DNA of 50,492 nucleotides from Roseospira goensis. GTDB taxonomy: Bacteria; Pseudomonadota; Alphaproteobacteria; Rhodospirillales; Rhodospirillaceae. Numbering within the stretch: the stretch's first letter is position 1; each line of letters opens with the position of its first letter. Made by a program: the position numbers and the translations under genes. Below, in pieces: positions 20,536 through 28,623 of this stretch. Under the pieces are notes generated by a model. That model was not told the origin of the DNA, made no database searches, and saw nothing but the letters and a program-made list of their open reading frames with translations. The DNA lies in assembly GCF_014197795.1 (NCBI RefSeq), contig NZ_JACIGI010000026.1, forward strand, positions 1 through 50,492. Direction: 5' to 3'.

Positions 20536-21696
20536 ATGATCCGCATCGCCCGCCCCCTCGCCGCCACCGTCGCCCTGCTCCTCGCCCTGGGCGGGGCCGC
20601 CGGGGCGCGCGCCAACGAGGTCGTGCTGAGCGCCCCGGCCCCGCCGGCCGGGACCGCGGACGGTGTGGCGGCACCCGCGCCGGCCGAACCCGATATCACG
20701 GCGCTGGCCGAAGCGCTGGTCGAGGCCGCCAACCGGCGGGAGTCCGCGGCCGCCGCACTCGCGGCACTGCCCACGGCCCCCGCGGCGATGACCCGGGACG
20801 GCCGCGCCCGCGCCACGTTGCGCCCCGAAACCACCATCGAGCGGCCGTTCATCCATCTGGGCGACGTCTTCGGGGATCTGCCCGAGTCGATGGCCTCGGT
20901 GCCGGTCGGCCACGCCCCGGACCCCGGCGGCCGTCTGGTGCTGGATGCCCGCTATCTGGCGGAGCTGGCCACCGAGTACGGTGTCGACTGGATGCCGGCC
21001 AGCCGCTTCGTGCAGGCGGTGGTTCACCGGCGCGGCTACGACATCGGCCGCGCCCATGTCCTGGAGGCCGTGCGCGCCCGTCTGTTGGAGGCCGGCATGC
21101 CCGCCGACGCCGAGGTCGACGTCAGCGTGCTGAACGTGCACGCCACCGTGGGCACCGCGGACGAGGCCCGCGTCACGGTGCGCGACCTGTACTTCGACGA
21201 CCGGACCGGCCGCTTCAACGCGCTGGTCGACGTGCCGGCCGAAGGGCCGAACAGCCGGCCGGTGCGCCTGACCGGGTCCACCCATGTCTCGATCGAGGTG
21301 CCCGTGCTGGTGCGGCCGCTGCGTCGCGGCATGGTCGTGCGCGCCGAGGACGTGCGCTGGGACACCATGCGCGAGGGCAACCTGCGGCCCGACATCCTGC
21401 TCGACCCGGACGACCTGATCGGCAAGGCGGCGCGCAACGGCATCCAGGCCGGGCAGCCGGTGCGCGCCAACCAGGTGACCCCGCCCGAGGTGGTCGAGCG
21501 CAACGGACTGGTCACCATGGTGCTGGAGACGCCGTTCATGACGGTCACCGCCCGCGGCCGCGCGCTGGAGGCCGGCGCGGTGGGAGACACGGTGCGGGTC
21601 GCCAATGTGGCCTCCGACAAGGAGGTGCTGGCCGAGGTCACCGGCCGCAATGCGGTGCGGGTGCGGGCCGGCACAATGAGCGCGACCGTGAACTGA
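20536..21696 (+). CDS. flgA: Flagellar P-ring assembly chaperone FlgA
   Basis: The 386-aa periplasmic chaperone for the FlgI P-ring has a signal peptide at residues 1-26 (ending GARA-NE), an Ala-rich spacer to about 110, then the FlgA body. The C-terminal SAF-like domain includes VPVLVRPLRRGMVVRAEDVRW, IGKAARNGIQAGQPV and FMTVTARGRALEAGAVGD. It is longer than the common 220-320 aa because of the N-terminal spacer. The ATG follows GGAGGGAGTCGCC. It lies between flgG and flgH, as in many alphaproteobacteria; flgI is not in the window. Confidence 0.93.
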   Translation: MIRIARPLAATVALLLALGGAAGARANEVVLSAPAPPAGTADGVAAPAPAEPDITALAEALVEAANRRESAAAALAALPTAPAAMTRDGRARATLRPETTIERPFIHLGDVFGDLPESMASVPVGHAPDPGGRLVLDARYLAELATEYGVDWMPASRFVQAVVHRRGYDIGRAHVLEAVRARLLEAGMPADAEVDVSVLNVHATVGTADEARVTVRDLYFDDRTGRFNALVDVPAEGPNSRPVRLTGSTHVSIEVPVLVRPLRRGMVVRAEDVRWDTMREGNLRPDILLDPDDLIGKAARNGIQAGQPVRANQVTPPEVVERNGLVTMVLETPFMTVTARGRALEAGAVGDTVRVANVASDKEVLAEVTGRNAVRVRAGTMSATVN

Positions 21697-21832
21697 GGCC
21701 CGCGCCGCGGCCCCTAACCGGCTGGTAACCCCCGCCGTGCCATACCAGGATCCGACTGGATCGCACCGGGACGCCTCCGCCCCCGGACCGTCCCGATCCC
21801 GCCACCGGCGGAATCCCCCAGGGAGAAGACCG

Positions 21833-22642
21833 ATGACCGCTCCGACCCGTTCCGCCCCCGCCATCCCGCCCGCCGGCGCCGGCCGCGGCTGGGTCCGGGC
21901 CATCGCCCTGGTGGCCGCCGCGGGCCTGCTCGGCGGCGCGCTGGGCGGCTGTAACACCCTGAAACGGCTCTCCGAGGTCGGCGACCCGCCGTCGATGACG
22001 TCGGTCGAAAACCCGACGCTGCAACGGGACTACAAGCCCGTCAGCATGCCGATGCCGACACCGGAGGTCGCCCAGCCCAACCCCAACAGCCTGTGGCGCC
22101 CGGGTGCGCGGGCCTTCTTCAAGGACCAGCGCGCCAGCGAGGTCGGCGATATCCTGACGGTCGTGGTCGACATCGAGAACGAGCGCGCCAATCTGGCCAG
22201 CTCGCTGAATCGCGGCCGCGAGACCGGCGAGGGGGCGGGCCTGGACAACTTCTTCGGCTACGAGGCCGGGCTCAGCACCATCTTCCCGAACGAGATCAGC
22301 CCGTCCAATCTGGTCAACTTCGGCTCCACCAGCGAGCATCAGGGCACCGGCGCCATTCAGCGCACCGAGACCGTCAATATCCGCCTCGCCGCCGTGGTGC
22401 TTCAGGTGCTGCCCAACGGCAACCTGGTGATCGCCGGCCGCCAGGAGGTGCGGGTCAACGGCGAGCTGCGCGAGTTGACCGTGACCGGCGTGATCCGGCC
22501 GCAGGATGTGCGCTCGGACAACACCATCGAATGGGACAAGATTGCCGAGGCACGGATTTCCTACGGCGGGCGGGGATCGGTGACGGATCTGACCGAGCCG
22601 CGCTACGGTCAGCAGATCTACGATATCCTGTTCCCCTTCTGA
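21833..22642 (+). CDS. flgH: Flagellar L-ring lipoprotein FlgH
   Basis: The 269-aa outer-membrane L-ring subunit has a lipoprotein signal ending LGG-Cys40. The mature part carries the FlgH signatures SLWRPGARAFFKDQRASEVGD, ILTVVVDIENERA, INVRLAAVVLQ-type strands (read here as VNIRLAAVVLQVLPNGNLVI) and RQEVRVNGELRELTVTGVIR, with the family end QQIYDILFPF. The ATG at 21833 follows CAGGGAGAAG. It is the last gene of the flgFGAH run, followed by a strong bidirectional hairpin. Confidence 0.97.
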   Translation: MTAPTRSAPAIPPAGAGRGWVRAIALVAAAGLLGGALGGCNTLKRLSEVGDPPSMTSVENPTLQRDYKPVSMPMPTPEVAQPNPNSLWRPGARAFFKDQRASEVGDILTVVVDIENERANLASSLNRGRETGEGAGLDNFFGYEAGLSTIFPNEISPSNLVNFGSTSEHQGTGAIQRTETVNIRLAAVVLQVLPNGNLVIAGRQEVRVNGELRELTVTGVIRPQDVRSDNTIEWDKIAEARISYGGRGSVTDLTEPRYGQQIYDILFPF

Positions 22643-22664
22643 CCGCGATCGCGGCGCGTGGCGG

Positions 22665-22707
22665 ACACGACGGCCGGCCGGAGCTTCCCCCGGCCGGCCG
22701 TTCGTGT
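22665..22707. terminator. Bidirectional hairpin between flgH and hupE
   Basis: A 17-bp stem with one bulged T: ACACGA plus CGGCCGGCCGG at 22665-22681 pairs with CCGGCCGGCCG plus TCGTGT at 22690-22707; the loop is AGCTTCCC. It lies between two convergent genes, where a shared terminator is expected. Confidence 0.65.
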
Positions 22708-22714
22708 GCCAGTG

Positions 22715-23302
22715 TCAGAGCGCCCCGGTCAGGATGCCGACGCCGGCCAACGCCGTCAGCGCCCCACCGGCCCGCACCGCCTTCAGGCCATGGGCCTCGC
22801 TCAGCCGGCCCAGGCCGAGGCCCGCCAGGATTCCAGCCGCATGCAGCAGGGCGGTGGCACCCATGAAGCCCAGGCCATAGGTCAGACCGGACATCGCCAC
22901 CGGCATTTCGGTGCCGTGGGCGTGGCCGTGGAAGATGGCGAACAGACCCACGACCGCCGCCGCGACGGCCACGGGCAGGCTGCGCCCGAACGCCACCAGG
23001 GCGCCGACCACCACCACCGACAGGGCGATGCCGAGTTCAACGTAGGGCACGGCGATGCCGGCCACGCCGGCGGCCCCGCCCACGGCCATCATCGCGACGA
23101 AGGCCGCCGGCACCAGCCAGAGGGAGCGCCCGCCGAGCACGGCGGCGAACAGGCCGACGGCCACCATGGCCAGCACATGGTCGAGACCACCGATGGGATG
23201 CATGAAGCCGTGGCTCAGGCCGGCGGCGGCTCCGACTCCGGTGTGGGCGGCGGCGGGGCCGGCCAGCACCAGCCCGGCCAGCACGAGGGGAAGACGTCGC
23301 AT
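22715..23302 (-). CDS. hupE: HupE/UreJ family metal permease
   Basis: The 195-aa membrane protein carries nickel (or cobalt) for hydrogenase, urease or B12 synthesis. A signal-like first helix ends PAAA-HTG; the family motif HGFMHPIGGLDHVLAM and a second His cluster HGHAHGTEMP are both present, with about six hydrophobic helices. The ATG at 23302 follows CACAGGAG. No hydrogenase or urease gene is nearby, so the metal is unresolved; the B12-dependent NrdJ in this genome makes cobalt plausible. An RNA-capable hairpin lies about 120 nt upstream. Confidence 0.9.
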   Translation of the reverse strand: MRRLPLVLAGLVLAGPAAAHTGVGAAAGLSHGFMHPIGGLDHVLAMVAVGLFAAVLGGRSLWLVPAAFVAMMAVGGAAGVAGIAVPYVELGIALSVVVVGALVAFGRSLPVAVAAAVVGLFAIFHGHAHGTEMPVAMSGLTYGLGFMGATALLHAAGILAGLGLGRLSEAHGLKAVRAGGALTALAGVGILTGAL

Positions 23303-23419
23303 GGTCACTCCTGTGGTGTGGGTCTCTTGGTATGGGTTTCTTGACGATGGGTCTTTCCGGGGATGCCCCGAAGCCGGGGATCGGCGGTGGCGGCACGCGC
23401 GCGGGATGCGGACCCGCCG

Positions 23420-23456
23420 GATGCGTAAGAAGAATATCCGGTTCCTCCTACGCATC
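23420..23456 (-). promoter_or_regulatory. Stem-loop in the hupE leader
   Basis: On the minus strand a 15-bp stem (starting GATGCGTAGGAGGAA) closes a 7-nt loop CCGGATA. Two pairs are G-U, which become A-C mismatches on the other strand, so the structure is complete only as an RNA of hupE polarity. An AGGAGG sequence is buried in the stem. A metal-responsive leader or a repressor dyad are both possible. Confidence 0.5.
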
Positions 23457-23661
23457 AAGCCCGCCGGTCCCGGACCGCGCCCGGATGATCGCGCGGGGGC
23501 GGGCGCCGGGACGCGACACCATCCGGATCGAAATGGTCAGCAGACAACAAAGGACTGACAGGATTCCGTCTCGCGACAGGCAAGACTGTGGCCGATTTCA
23601 GGAGGCGTGACAGAGAATAGGTAGTGCGCTACCCTAAACAGGCTATGGCGTAACCTGGCCC

Positions 23662-23694
23662 GATCCCAAAGACAACCCTGATCCCAAAGACAAC
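23662..23694. repeat. 15-bp direct repeat upstream of flaF
   Basis: GATCCCAAAGACAAC occurs at 23662-23676 and 23680-23694, separated by three bases (18-bp period), about 110-140 bp before flaF. The spacing could suit a tandem operator on nearly two helical turns, or be a recent duplication. Confidence 0.6.
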
Positions 23695-23804
23695 AAAGTC
23701 AAACTTTCCTCAACCACCAGGGTATCGCTGTCGCATCATCCGTTGCAAGACGTGGGCGCAACCTTACCTTCGCGTCCGAAATCAAGACGGGGGACCTCCA
23801 CGCC

Positions 23805-24152
23805 ATGACCGATGAGTCCGGCTTCACGGCCATTGAAGAGGAGGCCAGCGCGCTCGCGCAGGTCGCCCTTGCCCTCTCCAACGCCCGGGCCGGCAACGAC
23901 CTGCCCGCCCTGTCGGCCGCCCTGGACACCAACCTGCGCCTGTGGATCGGGATCCGGACCCTGGCCTCGCGCGAGGACAGCGTCCTGCCCCCAGAGGTCC
24001 GCGACAACCTGATCCGCCTGTCCCGATATGTCTCCGACAAGTCCGCGGGGCCGCGCGACAGCCTCAGCGACGAGGACCTCGACGCCATGATCAACGCCAA
24101 CCTGCAGATCTCCGAGGGGCTCCTGGAGAGCCAGGCGCGCGGCACAGCCTGA
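23805..24152 (+). CDS. flaF: FlaF-like flagellar biosynthesis regulator
   Basis: The 115-aa all-helical protein has the FlaF pattern: ALDTNLRLWIGIRTLAS, then LPPEVRDNLIRLSRYVSDKS, then DLDAMINANLQISEGLLE, compared with the family's N-R-LW, LP-LR-L-L and LD-LI-IN-GL positions. FlaF is needed for flagellin secretion or translation in Caulobacter, opposing FlbT. The N-terminal half is more divergent and more acidic than in Caulobacter. The ATG at 23805 lies after a purine-rich stretch. No flagellin or flbT is visible nearby. The alternative is an uncharacterised helical protein of the motility island. Confidence 0.65.
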   Translation: MTDESGFTAIEEEASALAQVALALSNARAGNDLPALSAALDTNLRLWIGIRTLASREDSVLPPEVRDNLIRLSRYVSDKSAGPRDSLSDEDLDAMINANLQISEGLLESQARGTA

Positions 24153-24412
24153 CGCCGTCGGGCGGCGGGCGGGCGCGCCGACCCCCGGACAATCCGGCCG
24201 CCCGCCCGTTTCCACGCTTCGGAAAACGATTCCACGAACCATTGAACCGGCCGGCGCGCGGCGGTACATGGCAGGGCACTGTCGTGTCGCCATCGCGCGG
24301 GCTACACTCCCGGGCGACGCCGCCGCGACCCCACACGAGCCTCACACAAGAGCCTTACACAAGACCCCGCTCACGGGGCGCGGCACAGGACAGGCCCCAG
24401 GGAGGAGCGCCC

Positions 24413-25900
24413 ATGCGCATGCCGGAGCCGGATGCCGGGATCATCGCCCGGCGCGCCACCATCGCCCGTGACCTCCAGGCCCTGGTTCCGGGCGAGGGCG
24501 TGATCGTCGACGAGGACGCCTTGCGCGCCTACGAGTGCGACGGCCTGTCGGCCTACCGCCAGCCGCCGATGATCGTCGTCCTGCCCTCCACGACCGAGCA
24601 GGTCTCCAGGGTCCTGCGCTACTGCCACGAGGCCGGCGTCAAGATCGTGCCACGGGGCGCCGGCACCTCGCTGTCGGGGGGCGCGCTGCCACTCGCCGAC
24701 GCCGTCACCCTGGGGCTGGGCAAGTTCAACCGCATCCTCGACATCGACTATGAGAACCGCTGCGTGGTCGCCCAGCCCGGCGTCACCAACCTGGGCATCA
24801 CGACCGCGGTGCAGGGCGAGGGCTTCTACTACGCGCCCGACCCGTCCAGCCAGATCGCCTGTTCCATCGGCGGCAACGTTGCCGAGAACGCGGGCGGGGT
24901 GCACTGCCTCAAGTATGGCCTGACCACCAACAACCTGTTGGGCCTGGAGATGGTCCTGATGACCGGTGAGGTCATCCGCCTGGGCGGCAAGCACCTGGAC
25001 GCCGGCGGCTACGACCTGTTGGGGGTGGCGACCGGCTCCGAGGGCCTGCTGGGCGTTATCACCGAGGTCACGGTGCGCATTCTGCGCGCGCCCGAGACCG
25101 CACGCGCCGTGTTGATGGGCTTCCCCGACAGCGACTCGGCCGCCGCCACGGTCGCCGCCATCATCGCCGCCGGCATCATCCCCGCCGGCCTGGAGATGAT
25201 GGACAGGCCGGCCATCCACGCCGCCGAGGACTTCGTCCACGCCGACTACCCGCTCGACGTCGAGGCGCTGCTGATCTGCGAGCTGGACGGCCCCGAGGCC
25301 GAGGTCACCCACCTGATCGAGCGGGTCGAGGGTCTGGCCCGCAACAACGGCGTCCAGACCCTGCGGGTGTCCGAGAGCGACCAGGAGCGCGCCCTGTTCT
25401 GGGCCGGGCGCAAGGCCGCGTTCCCGGCGGTGGGCCGCATCTCGCCCGACTACTACTGCATGGACGGCACCATCCCGCGCCATGCCCTGCCCACGGTGCT
25501 GAAGCGCATGGCGGAGATGGCCACCCACTACGGCCTGCGCGTCGCCAACGTGTTCCATGCCGGCGACGGCAACCTGCATCCGCTGATCCTGTTCGACGCC
25601 AACGTGCCCGACGAACTGGAGCGCGCCGAGGCCTTCGGCGCCGACATCCTGCGCCTGTGCGTCGAGGTCGGCGGGGTGCTGACCGGCGAGCACGGCGTCG
25701 GCGTGGAGAAACGCGACCTGATGGGCACGATGTTCACCGAGACCGACCTGATGCAGCAGCAGCGCCTGAAGTGCGCCTTCGACCCCGGCCAGTTGCTGAA
25801 CCCGGGCAAGGTCTTCCCCACCCTGCACCGCTGCGCCGAGCTGGGCCGCATGCACATCTCCGGCGGCAAGATGCCGTTCCCAGACATCCCCCGGTTCTGA
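24413..25900 (+). CDS. glcD: Glycolate oxidase subunit GlcD (FAD-linked)
   Basis: The 495-aa flavoprotein oxidises glycolate (or D-lactate) to glyoxylate as part of the GlcDEF membrane-associated complex. The FAD_binding_4 domain includes VLPSTTEQVSRVLRYC, PRGAGTSLSGGALP, GVTNLGITTAV, GGNVAENAGGVHCLKYG and GSEGLLGVITEVTVRI. The C-terminal oxidase domain includes the metal/substrate loop VFHAGDGNLHPLILFD and TGEHGVGVEKRD, then LLNPGKVFP. The ATG at 24413 follows GGGAGGAG. glcE and glcF follow; the glcD-glcE gap is widened to 206 bp by a palindromic repeat. Confidence 0.96.
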   Translation: MRMPEPDAGIIARRATIARDLQALVPGEGVIVDEDALRAYECDGLSAYRQPPMIVVLPSTTEQVSRVLRYCHEAGVKIVPRGAGTSLSGGALPLADAVTLGLGKFNRILDIDYENRCVVAQPGVTNLGITTAVQGEGFYYAPDPSSQIACSIGGNVAENAGGVHCLKYGLTTNNLLGLEMVLMTGEVIRLGGKHLDAGGYDLLGVATGSEGLLGVITEVTVRILRAPETARAVLMGFPDSDSAAATVAAIIAAGIIPAGLEMMDRPAIHAAEDFVHADYPLDVEALLICELDGPEAEVTHLIERVEGLARNNGVQTLRVSESDQERALFWAGRKAAFPAVGRISPDYYCMDGTIPRHALPTVLKRMAEMATHYGLRVANVFHAGDGNLHPLILFDANVPDELERAEAFGADILRLCVEVGGVLTGEHGVGVEKRDLMGTMFTETDLMQQQRLKCAFDPGQLLNPGKVFPTLHRCAELGRMHISGGKMPFPDIPRF

Positions 25901-25957
25901 GCGGCGCCGTGTGCCCGGCGCCGCGTCACCGCCGACCGCGCGTCACCGAGCCGTAGC

Positions 25958-26054
25958 CGTAGGTTGGGGTGACGCCTGCAGGGCGGAACCCCAACAGCCC
26001 GGTGGGAGTCTCGCGCCCTCGCGTTGGGGTTCGCTGCGCTCACCCCAACCTACG
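25958..26054. repeat. REP-like inverted repeat element between glcD and glcE
   Basis: CGTAGGTTGGGGTGA at 25958-25972 is exactly complementary to TCACCCCAACCTACG at 26040-26054. Inside are the inverted GAACCCCAAC (25986-25995) and GTTGGGGTTC segments, so two head-to-head copies of a GTAGGTTGGGGT-type unit make the element. I know this sequence style as a dispersed extragenic palindrome in many Proteobacteria. It carries no coding capacity. Confidence 0.75.
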
Positions 26055-26106
26055 TTTGACGGCGCGTCGCGCCCCCGACAGACATCACCTCTCCCATGAG
26101 CCCCCC

Positions 26107-27345
26107 ATGACCCAGACCTACCGCCCCGAGAGCCCCGAGCAGGTCGCCGCCCTGGTGGCCTGGGCCGTGGCTGAAAAGACCCCGCTGGACCTGCGCGGGC
26201 ACGGCACCAAATCCGACATCGGCCGCCCGGCCAACACCAGCCACGTCCTGGACCTGAGCGCCATCGCCGGGCTCGTGGACTACACCCCCAACGAACTGGT
26301 GCTGACCGCCCGCGCCGGCACGCCGCTGTCGGAGATCCAGGCCGCCCTCGACGACGCCGGCCAGATGCTGGCGTTCGAGCCGCCGGACTGGCGCGGCCTG
26401 CTGGGCCAGCCGGACGGCCCCGACGCCCCCTCGGGCACGCTGGGCGGGCTGGTAGCCTGCAACCTCGCCGGCCCGCGCCGGCTCAGCGCCGGGGCGGCGC
26501 GCGACCACGTGCTCGGCGTCCAGGGGGTCTCGGGTCGGGGCGAGGCGTTCAAGTCCGGCGGCCGGGTGGTCAAGAACGTCACCGGCTTCGACTTCTCCAA
26601 GCTGCTGACCGGCTCGTTCGGCACCCTGGCGGCGCTGACCGAGCTGTCGCTCAAGGTCATGCCGCGCCCGGAAGAGACCCGCACCGTGCTGATCCACGGC
26701 GTCGGCGAGCAGGCCGCCATGGAGGTGATGTCGCTCGGCCTGCGCTCCCCACACGAGGTCTCGGGCGCCTGCCACCTGCCGGCCGAGGCCGCCGCCCGGG
26801 CAGGCCTGGGCGATGCCACGCGCAGCGTGACCGCCTTGCGGGTCGAGGGGCCGGGACCGTCGGTGGACTGGCGCTGCACCGCATTGCGCAACGAACTGGC
26901 CGGCTGGGGGCCGACCGACGCCCTCGACGACGCCGCCAGCCGCCCGTTCTGGGCCGCCGTGCGCGACGCCCGCCCGCTCGCGGCCCCGCCCGAGGCGCAG
27001 GTCTGGCGGCTGTCCGTGCCGCCCATGAGCGGTGCCCGCGTGGTGCAGGCGGTGCAGCAGGCCGCGCCCGGCGCGGTGCTGGCGCAGTGCTACGACTGGG
27101 GCGGCGGGCTGGTGTGGCTGGCGCTGGCGCCGGCCCCGGACGCCCATGCCCCGGCGGTGCGCGCGGCCATCGACCACCACGGCGGCGGCCACGCCAGCCT
27201 GATTCGCGCCGACCGCGCCGTGCGCGCCCACGTGGCGGTGCTGCAACCGCTGCCGCCGGCCCTGGAGGCGCTGTCGCGGCGCGTCAAGGAGAGCTTCGAC
27301 CCCAGCGGAGTCCTGTCGCCGGGGCGCATGGCGGAGGGACGGTAA
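26107..27345 (+). CDS. glcE: Glycolate oxidase FAD-binding subunit GlcE
   Basis: The 412-aa subunit has the short FAD_binding_4 domain typical of GlcE: PESPEQVAALVAWAVAEKTPLDLRGHG, then LVLTARAGTPLSEIQAAL, PSGTLGGLVACNLAGPRRL, RDHVLGVQGVSG, FKSGGRVVKNVTGFDFSKLL and GSFGTLAALTELSLKV. The C-terminus ends SFDPSGVLSPGRM. The ATG at 26107 overlaps the stop of a four-codon frame (ATG at 26095), which may assist initiation; the ribosome site is otherwise poor. It sits 3 bp before glcF. Confidence 0.95.
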   Translation: MTQTYRPESPEQVAALVAWAVAEKTPLDLRGHGTKSDIGRPANTSHVLDLSAIAGLVDYTPNELVLTARAGTPLSEIQAALDDAGQMLAFEPPDWRGLLGQPDGPDAPSGTLGGLVACNLAGPRRLSAGAARDHVLGVQGVSGRGEAFKSGGRVVKNVTGFDFSKLLTGSFGTLAALTELSLKVMPRPEETRTVLIHGVGEQAAMEVMSLGLRSPHEVSGACHLPAEAAARAGLGDATRSVTALRVEGPGPSVDWRCTALRNELAGWGPTDALDDAASRPFWAAVRDARPLAAPPEAQVWRLSVPPMSGARVVQAVQQAAPGAVLAQCYDWGGGLVWLALAPAPDAHAPAVRAAIDHHGGGHASLIRADRAVRAHVAVLQPLPPALEALSRRVKESFDPSGVLSPGRMAEGR

Positions 27346-27348
27346 CCC

Positions 27349-28623
27349 ATGCAGACCAACTTCGCGCCCGAGCGCCTCGCCGCCGACCGACTGGTGCGCG
27401 AGGCCAATGACATCCTGCGCACCTGTGTCCACTGCGGGTTCTGTACCGCCACCTGCCCCACCTACGTCCTGCTGGGCGACGAACTGGACAGCCCGCGCGG
27501 CCGCATCTACCTGCTCAAGGACATGCTGGAGAACGACAAACCGGCCAGCGATACGGTGGTCAAGCACATCGACCGCTGCCTGACCTGCCTGTCGTGCATC
27601 AGCACCTGCCCGTCCGGCGTGGACTACATGCATCTGGTCGACCACGGCCGGGCGCACATCGAGCGCACCTATCGCCGCCCGTTGCAGGACCGCCTCTTGC
27701 GCCGTCTGCTGGCGACGGTGGTCCCGTACACCGGGCGCTTCCGCTGGGCCATGCTGGGGGGCTGGCTGGCGCGCCCGCTGGCCGGGCTGGCGCCGGGCCG
27801 GTTCCGGGCGCTGGCGCGGATGGCGCGCAAGCGGCCGGCGCTGCGCTCCGAGATCGACGGCGCCCGGGTCATCTCGGCCGAAGGCCCGGTGCGCATGCGG
27901 GTCGCGGTCATGCGCAACTGCGTGCAGCCGGCGCTCAACCCGGAGATCGACTCGGCCACCTTGCGCCTCTTGCGCCGCCACGGCTGCGAGATCGTGATCG
28001 CCGAGGGCCAGGGCTGCTGCGGCGCCGTCGTGCACCACATGGGCCAGGAGGAGCCCGCCAAGGCGTTCGCCCGCGCCAACGTGCGAGCCTGGACCGCCGC
28101 CGGGGTCGACCGTGTGGTCGTCAATGTCTCCGGCTGCGGGACCACGGTGAAGGACTACGGCCACATGCTGGCCGACGACCCCGACATCGCCGACGACGCC
28201 CGGGCGATCAGCGCCAAGGCCGTGGACGTCACCGAGCTGCTGGCCGAGCTGGGCCTCAAGGATCCGGTGAAGGAACCGGGCCTGACCGTGGCCTATCACG
28301 CCGCCTGCTCGCTGCAACACGGCCAGCAGGTCAAGACCCACCCCAAGGCCCTGCTGGAGGCCGCCGGATTCCACGTCAAGACGCCGATGGAGCCGCACCT
28401 GTGCTGTGGCTCGGCCGGCACCTACTCGATCACCCAGCCCGACCTGTCGCACCAGCTCCGCGCGCGCAAGACCGAGAACCTGCATGCGCTGAAGGCGGAC
28501 GTGATCGCGACCGGCAACATCGGCTGCATGACCCACCTGGAGCCCGGGCTGGACGTGCCCATTGTGCACACCGTGCAACTCCTGGACTGGGCCACCGGCG
28601 GACCGAAGCCGCCGACGCTCTGA
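27349..28623 (+). CDS. glcF: Glycolate oxidase iron-sulfur subunit GlcF
   Basis: The 424-aa electron-transfer subunit passes electrons from the flavin subunits toward the quinone pool. Two 4Fe-4S motifs, CVHCGFCTATCP (about residue 26) and CLTCLSCISTCP (about 79), precede two CCG domains (GQGCCGAVVHHMG; HLCCGSAGTYSI), the usual GlcF layout. The ATG follows GGAGGGACGG and is 3 bp after the glcE stop. An 81-bp repeat array starts 18 bp after the stop. Confidence 0.97.
   Translation: MQTNFAPERLAADRLVREANDILRTCVHCGFCTATCPTYVLLGDELDSPRGRIYLLKDMLENDKPASDTVVKHIDRCLTCLSCISTCPSGVDYMHLVDHGRAHIERTYRRPLQDRLLRRLLATVVPYTGRFRWAMLGGWLARPLAGLAPGRFRALARMARKRPALRSEIDGARVISAEGPVRMRVAVMRNCVQPALNPEIDSATLRLLRRHGCEIVIAEGQGCCGAVVHHMGQEEPAKAFARANVRAWTAAGVDRVVVNVSGCGTTVKDYGHMLADDPDIADDARAISAKAVDVTELLAELGLKDPVKEPGLTVAYHAACSLQHGQQVKTHPKALLEAAGFHVKTPMEPHLCCGSAGTYSITQPDLSHQLRARKTENLHALKADVIATGNIGCMTHLEPGLDVPIVHTVQLLDWATGGPKPPTL

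Larger units (their letters stand above)
23303..23804. other. 502-bp divergent region between hupE and flaF
   Basis: No gene is supported. It holds a long hairpin at 23420-23456 on the hupE side and, on the flaF side, an AT-richer segment (about 23600-23760) with a 15-bp direct repeat. No sigma-54 or B12-riboswitch motifs were found. Confidence 0.5.

Noticed and set aside
24153-24412. Regulatory element upstream of glcD
   Set aside because: I saw no clear dyad or promoter hexamers in this gap, so nothing is claimed.
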